Positions 12,201 through 18,200 of a stretch of DNA of 64,000 nucleotides are shown here, in pieces. The stretch's first letter is position 1. Every line of letters begins with the position of its first letter. The stretch is from contig OZ026526.1 in assembly GCA_964019695.1 (NCBI GenBank), positions 6,281,254-6,345,253 on the forward strand, given 5' to 3'. The stretch is from Loripinus fragilis (taxonomy: Eukaryota; Mollusca; Bivalvia; Lucinida; Lucinidae). Both the position numbers and the translations under genes were made by a program. The notes under the pieces are model-generated. The model ran no database searches. It was not told the DNA's origin and saw nothing but the letters and a program-made list of their open reading frames with translations.

Positions 12201-15200
12201 CACAAAAATAATTTGCCTAAAAATCTATGACATACCTGAACAGCATGTAGTCCGGTCTCTGGGTTGCCAACACCTTCCACTGTTGTTATGGCCAGACCAT
12301 GTGCGGCACATAAAGGGAATAAACAGGCATTTACTGTGTAATGACTACAGTAGATAAGGAACATCACAAGCATGGGCAGATCCAGAGGGGGGACAGGGGG
12401 TCCAGACCCCCCTGGAAAATCACAAGTTGCTATATGTTTCCTTAGAAATATTGGTAAGGATACCCCCTCGAGAAGCAATTGGACCCCTTGGGTCCAATTG
12501 CTTCTCGAGGGAGGTCCATACTGCCCACTGTGAAATACATTGATGATTACATTTTTTTCTTTAAATCAAGACCCCACTGACAGAATTTTCTGGACAAGGG
12601 GAAACATTGATGATTTATCCCTTCTTAAATATTTTTATATTCTTTTACATTCTGGGTAATTTGTCATGCTTTTGTTGTTGTGTGCTGCCTTTCAAAAATT
12701 CTTTCAGGAACACAATTAGAGTGCCAAACACTTTGGATCCAGATCAGGCCTGATTCAAAACCAAACTGCTTTGATTGATTAATTTTGGTATAAAAGATCA
12801 ACAATGCATTTTACAACAACAATGTTTTAACAAATATACATGCTAAAACATATACATTTAAAAGTCACATTTAAGAGATCATGGTCCAAGAATAACACAA
12901 AAAGAGAAAGTGATTTCTCTTAATTCCATTGCGGTCCTTAACTGTTTGCAAATGTTATCATATTAAAGTCGCCACTAGCAAGGAGAGAGTTTAGATAATT
13001 ACTTGTTAGGATGTTAGGCAGTCTTTCAAAGCATTAACATTTATCTAAAGCATACAACCTCATATTTTCTTTGTTGCACCCAGATCTAAGATTTCAGTCA
13101 TGTTGGAACAACAATGATGGTCACCTATTTGCAGTGTAACATTTTATCACATGATGTCACGTCTGGGAGTGATATAACGCCACACAATAAAATTGGTAAA
13201 CCACTAGTGGATAACAGATTTTATAACGGTACTAAAGACATCCAGTATAAAGAACACTGTGTAAACGATGAGAAAATCTCAAAGTTTTTAGGCCAAAAAA
13301 GTAATTTTAATGTAATTTTAGTGAACTGTGATAATTACGATAGAATCTAACATACATGCTCTTGTGAAACTTGTTGCAAAAAAGATATAAAATGCTCGGC
13401 AAGCCTACATTTCATCCCTTTCCCCAACTTGTTTAAAAAATTCAATAAAACAATTGAGCACTCATGTAAGATCCTCTATGTAAAGGATACTTGATGTTTT
13501 TGCTGAGGTTGTTCCATTTTGAGACCATGACTGTACAGGAGCCACACCCTCCATGTCCACAGCCTTCCTTGGTTCCCGGCAGTAATACTGATCAAAGGTT
13601 AAGGAGCTGGTAAACAATATAGAAATATAAAGGAATATGTTAAGAAAGTCTTATATAAATACTATCATCACTAAATAGGCATAGACATTATTCATACCTT
13701 GGCCTGCATTGGTGATTGTATCTTCTTTCAAATTGAAATTCTTTACTCTTATAAAGCTGGAAAACAGTTTCAAAATATTTTCAAACATCTTGATGCTTGA
13801 TGATGTTGTTGAATGTAAATAAATAAGCTCCATGTATGTTTTGTTTTTATAACAAGATTGTATTCCATCCATATCACAATATCGCAATGTTGTGATATCG
13901 TAAAATGAGTAAATGCACCTTTTTTACAATCAGAACTAACTTTTGCAGGCCTTTAGATTTATGATGAGCCCAGATCATTGTCCCATGATTTCAAAATTTG
14001 GCCCATCACTTTCCAAGGCAGTGGGCCCAGTGAACCCATCCTTTTAAGTTGTGAAAAAATCTCAATTTAATAAAAGTATTCATCTTACAGCAAGTCTATG
14101 AGCTCCACAAAAGAGAAAGTTCATGTAGGTTGTCAATACAGTAAAATATGTCTTAAGTAGCCACTCAAAAAAAAAGACAAAACAAAGATCTTAATAACAA
14201 ATTGTAGCTTAATGAAGGTCGAAAGGATTGCAGGATGCTCCCCATGGAGCATTCTGCAATACTTTTGACCTGCATTAAGTGATAGTTGGTCTTCTGTTTT
14301 GAGTGGTCACTTAAGACAGGTTTTACTGTAAAATCAGTAGTCAATATACATATATGCATTAAAGTGTCTGTGTCAGTGTGTACATGTATTACTACTCAAA
14401 TGTCAACTGTGGTTAGTTTGAACTGCTTGGACCTATCATTTCAGAAAATGACCCACTTTTTTTTGCTCCATGGGTCACTTCCACCCACCAATCTTGAAAA
14501 AAATCTGAAGCATTGACTAAGTGTCATGCACTATAGGAAAGTTACCCAGTAGGAATAGAGAGAACCTATTAAGAGAGAAAACAACTGATTACATTTGACA
14601 GCAATATTTCTAATGCCTCTTTACAACATTCTAACTTATCCTGCTGTTGTTTTTCTGGTCCTTTCTGACAATATGATATGGATGGAATACAATCTTGTTA
14701 TAAAAACAAAACATATATGTAGCTTAATTATTTACATTCTACAGCATAATCAAGCATCAAAATGTTTTAAAATATTTGAAACTGTTTTTCAATATGCACT
14801 CTTATCTGGAGTCCTGCTTTACCCAAATAGAGGATCTAACATAAGTATTCATAAGTTGGCGCGACGTGAAACCGGTTTAAGCCCTCCAGTAAAATAGTTT
14901 CACTGACCGTTCTAAGGTGGTGCTTCTTTTGATGATCATTTATGTTATTTCTGTTGTTTTTGTTATGCTTTCGTGCACGTCAGTTTGCTGATGCCTTGTG
15001 GTCACCTGCTGGGAAAGGGCTGACATCTTGGCTCTCGTTTGTGATGTCTAATTGTGAAGTTGTCACTTTCCCATTGGTATCCTGGGTCTGATCTTTTTTC
15101 TTACTTTAAAAATAACAATAAAATAAATTAATCAGTTTATGGCTTTATGCTTATTGTATGGTAAATATCTGATTTAAAGGTGCTAATACCAATTACAGCA

Positions 15201-18200
15201 AATAAATGGTCTCACATGTAAAATGAGTGAATATTTGCGCTCCTATATTATTTCATTTATTTTAGGAGTTAAGGAAGAGATGAATGTGGGGCTATGTCGA
15301 GCATTTTATTGCTATTTTGCAAGAAGTTTAATTCAATAACATGAATACTTATGTTAGATCCTCTATTTGGGTAAAACCAGATAAGAGTGTGTATAGAAAA
15401 ACTATTTTCTTTATTTCTCATCCAAAACATAATTATGTTGTGGGTACTCCAAAGAACCTTCTCAATGAGACGGTTCTTTTGAGAACCCAAAACACGTTTT
15501 AATTGAGTGGTAAGAAAATAATCAAAATTTTATGCTAAAACTGTTTGCTTAACTGGCCCTATGTAAAACATAAATTTGTAATAGCTTGTGCTGTCATTGT
15601 GGCAAGTAAGGCATAAAGCTGCTTTGATTGATTGATTGTTTGATTGATTTGATTCTTTTCATTTCATCAACAATCTTTCAGTTATGTAGGGATGGGTTTT
15701 CCTTGGTTGAACCAGTACTAAGCTAGATTCATTGTTTATCATTGCTGCCAAAGTTATGTTTTAAGCTAGATTCATTGTTTATCATTGCTGCCAAATTTAT
15801 GTTTTAAGCTAGATTCATTGTTTATCATTGCTGCCAAATTTATGTTTTAAGCTAGATTCATTGTTTATCATTGCTGCCAAATTTATGTTTTAAGCTAGAT
15901 TCATTGTTTATCATTGCTGCCAAATGTTTGTGGGTGGTTTGTGTTTGGTCCTTGTTTTGTTATGCAGTGCTTAGCATATCCTTTCTGAGCAAGAGAAAGC
16001 TGATTGCTTTACTGATGTCTTGTGACTGTTAGTCATAGGTCCAGATCAGCAGTGATTTTATTTGGGATTTTGGGAAGCTACCGTTTCATAAAAAATGGGA
16101 AAATAAGTACTAGAATACATAAAATTGGGAAAATAAAGGCCATTTTTGGATTGGGAATGACTCCCATATAAGGCGTTAAAAATGGCCAAATAAAATCACT
16201 GATAAGGATAGTTTGTGCACCTAAAATTGCATTTATTTCCTTACCCATCAATTTAAACATGTGTTTTGGGTGCTCAAAATAACCGTCTCATTGAGACGGT
16301 TATTTTGAGTACCCACAACATATGTTTTGGTTGAGAAATATGAGAAATGAAAAAAAATAATTTTCCGGTACGCACTCTTATCTGGAGGCCTGGTTAGTGT
16401 TCTATGACTCTGCCCATGGTGCCCTGGTTTGGTCTGCAGTGTGTGTTTGTGGTATTTCCTGATCATACTCACTTACTTTTTGTCTCTCAGAAAACCTGCA
16501 CCAATTTGTAAGATGGAGGTAAGTTCTCTCTCAGAATTGGTAAAAAGGATACAAGAACGTCTCAGATACTGCAGTAGTGTTGCCTCCGTGTCAGGATTAT
16601 TCTCAACAACCTGCAATATATAATGTAGAATTGTACAGACTCTGAATAATTGAGCCGCGGCATGAGAGTACCAACAATGTGGCATTTTGACAAGTGTAGA
16701 CTCAGACGGGCCCTTGCAGCCTCCTGTTAAGCTTAGAAACTCCAAATGATGTTCAGTCAATAGCTTAACAATCATAGAATACTCAAGCGACTAGCAAAGG
16801 CTCTGATCAGACTGCGCATATGCCACCCAGGCGACCAAATGAAAATCCTATCTAAAGTGTTTTGTATCTTTCATATATGAAAAGACACACAAAATTTGGT
16901 TTAAAAATATTTGAAATTGACTTAGCAATCAAAATTTAATGCTATTTGACCTCTTGGCCCCTTCCCAGGGCCCCCAGGGGGATGGGGACCAAAAAAAATG
17001 TGCCGTTGCATTTGCCATTCATGTGAGTCACTCACACACCAAATTTGGTTGAATTTCTGAAAAAAAAAAAATTTTGACCCCCCTAACCCCCCAGCACCCC
17101 CAAAGTCCCACCCCTGGGACATGACCCAGGTGACTGAATGAAAATCCCGTCTGATAATACAATGTATGTTTTATATCTTTCATTTGTGAGAAGACACACA
17201 AAGTTTGGTTTAAAAATATTTGAAATTGACTTAGTAATTGAAATTAAATTAAATTTGACCTTTTGGCCCCTCCCCAGGGCCCCAGGGGGCGGGTACCAAA
17301 AAAATTGTGCCATTGCATGTGCCATTCATGTGAGTAACTCACACAACAAATTTGGTTGAATTTCGAAAAAAAAAAAAAAATTGACACCTCCAACCCCCTG
17401 TACCCCCTCAAGTCCCACCCCTGGGGCATGACCCAGGTGATGGAATGAAAATCCCGTCTGATATGTTTTATATCATTCATTTGTGAGAAGGTACACAAAG
17501 TTTGATTTAAAAATATTTGAAATTGACTTAGTAATTGACATCCAGGGGTGATGCTGGGATGTCAAAACTTAAATTTTTTGAGCATGGTCATGTGGCATAT
17601 CAAATTATATGGGATTATCAGCAGACCAGGATACAATGAAAAAATTTACCCTAGGATCAAACTGGTGACCTTGGGGAGGAGCAAAAGGTCAAATGCCATT
17701 AGATTTCCTTGAGAGCGTGGGGATTTGCGCTCGGGGGGGTTGGGGGGGGGGTTGGGGGTACTCTAATATTTTCATACATACGTAGGCTCGGGTCATTTTT
17801 TTGGGTTCAAAATTTTGAATTTCAATATTTTTGGGGGTTTTCAGAAAAATAAATATTTTTTGGGGTATGACGATTTTGTGGATATTTTTTTGGGGTCATC
17901 ACAAAATTGGACTATATTTAGGGGTCATTTCTATGCATTTTAGGGTCTTTTCTTAAGGTCAAGGTACAGAATGGGGGATATTTTTTTGGGGTTGCTAAAA
18001 TTTCAAATATTTTTTTGGGGTGTTTGAAATTCCTTATATTTTTGGGGGGTAAATGGTAGATGTTGGGTCCGAGCCTACGTATGTCGAAAAAATGAGAGTA
18101 CCCCCCCTGGGGATTTGCCATGGACTGTATACTTATTATGTCAAGCATACCACTTAAGCACATGTGCTTAAGTATCAATCTGATATGGGTAATTGTTTCT

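Noticed and set aside
14595..14897. 100-residue + frame [13 protein letters not shown]...
   Set aside because: Low-complexity hydrophobic translation overlapping element ends shared with 15350 and 14910; no family resemblance.
15720..15925. Regular direct repeats that might suggest a CRISPR-like array
   Set aside because: Units are contiguous 43 bp copies with no unique spacers, in eukaryotic intronic DNA.
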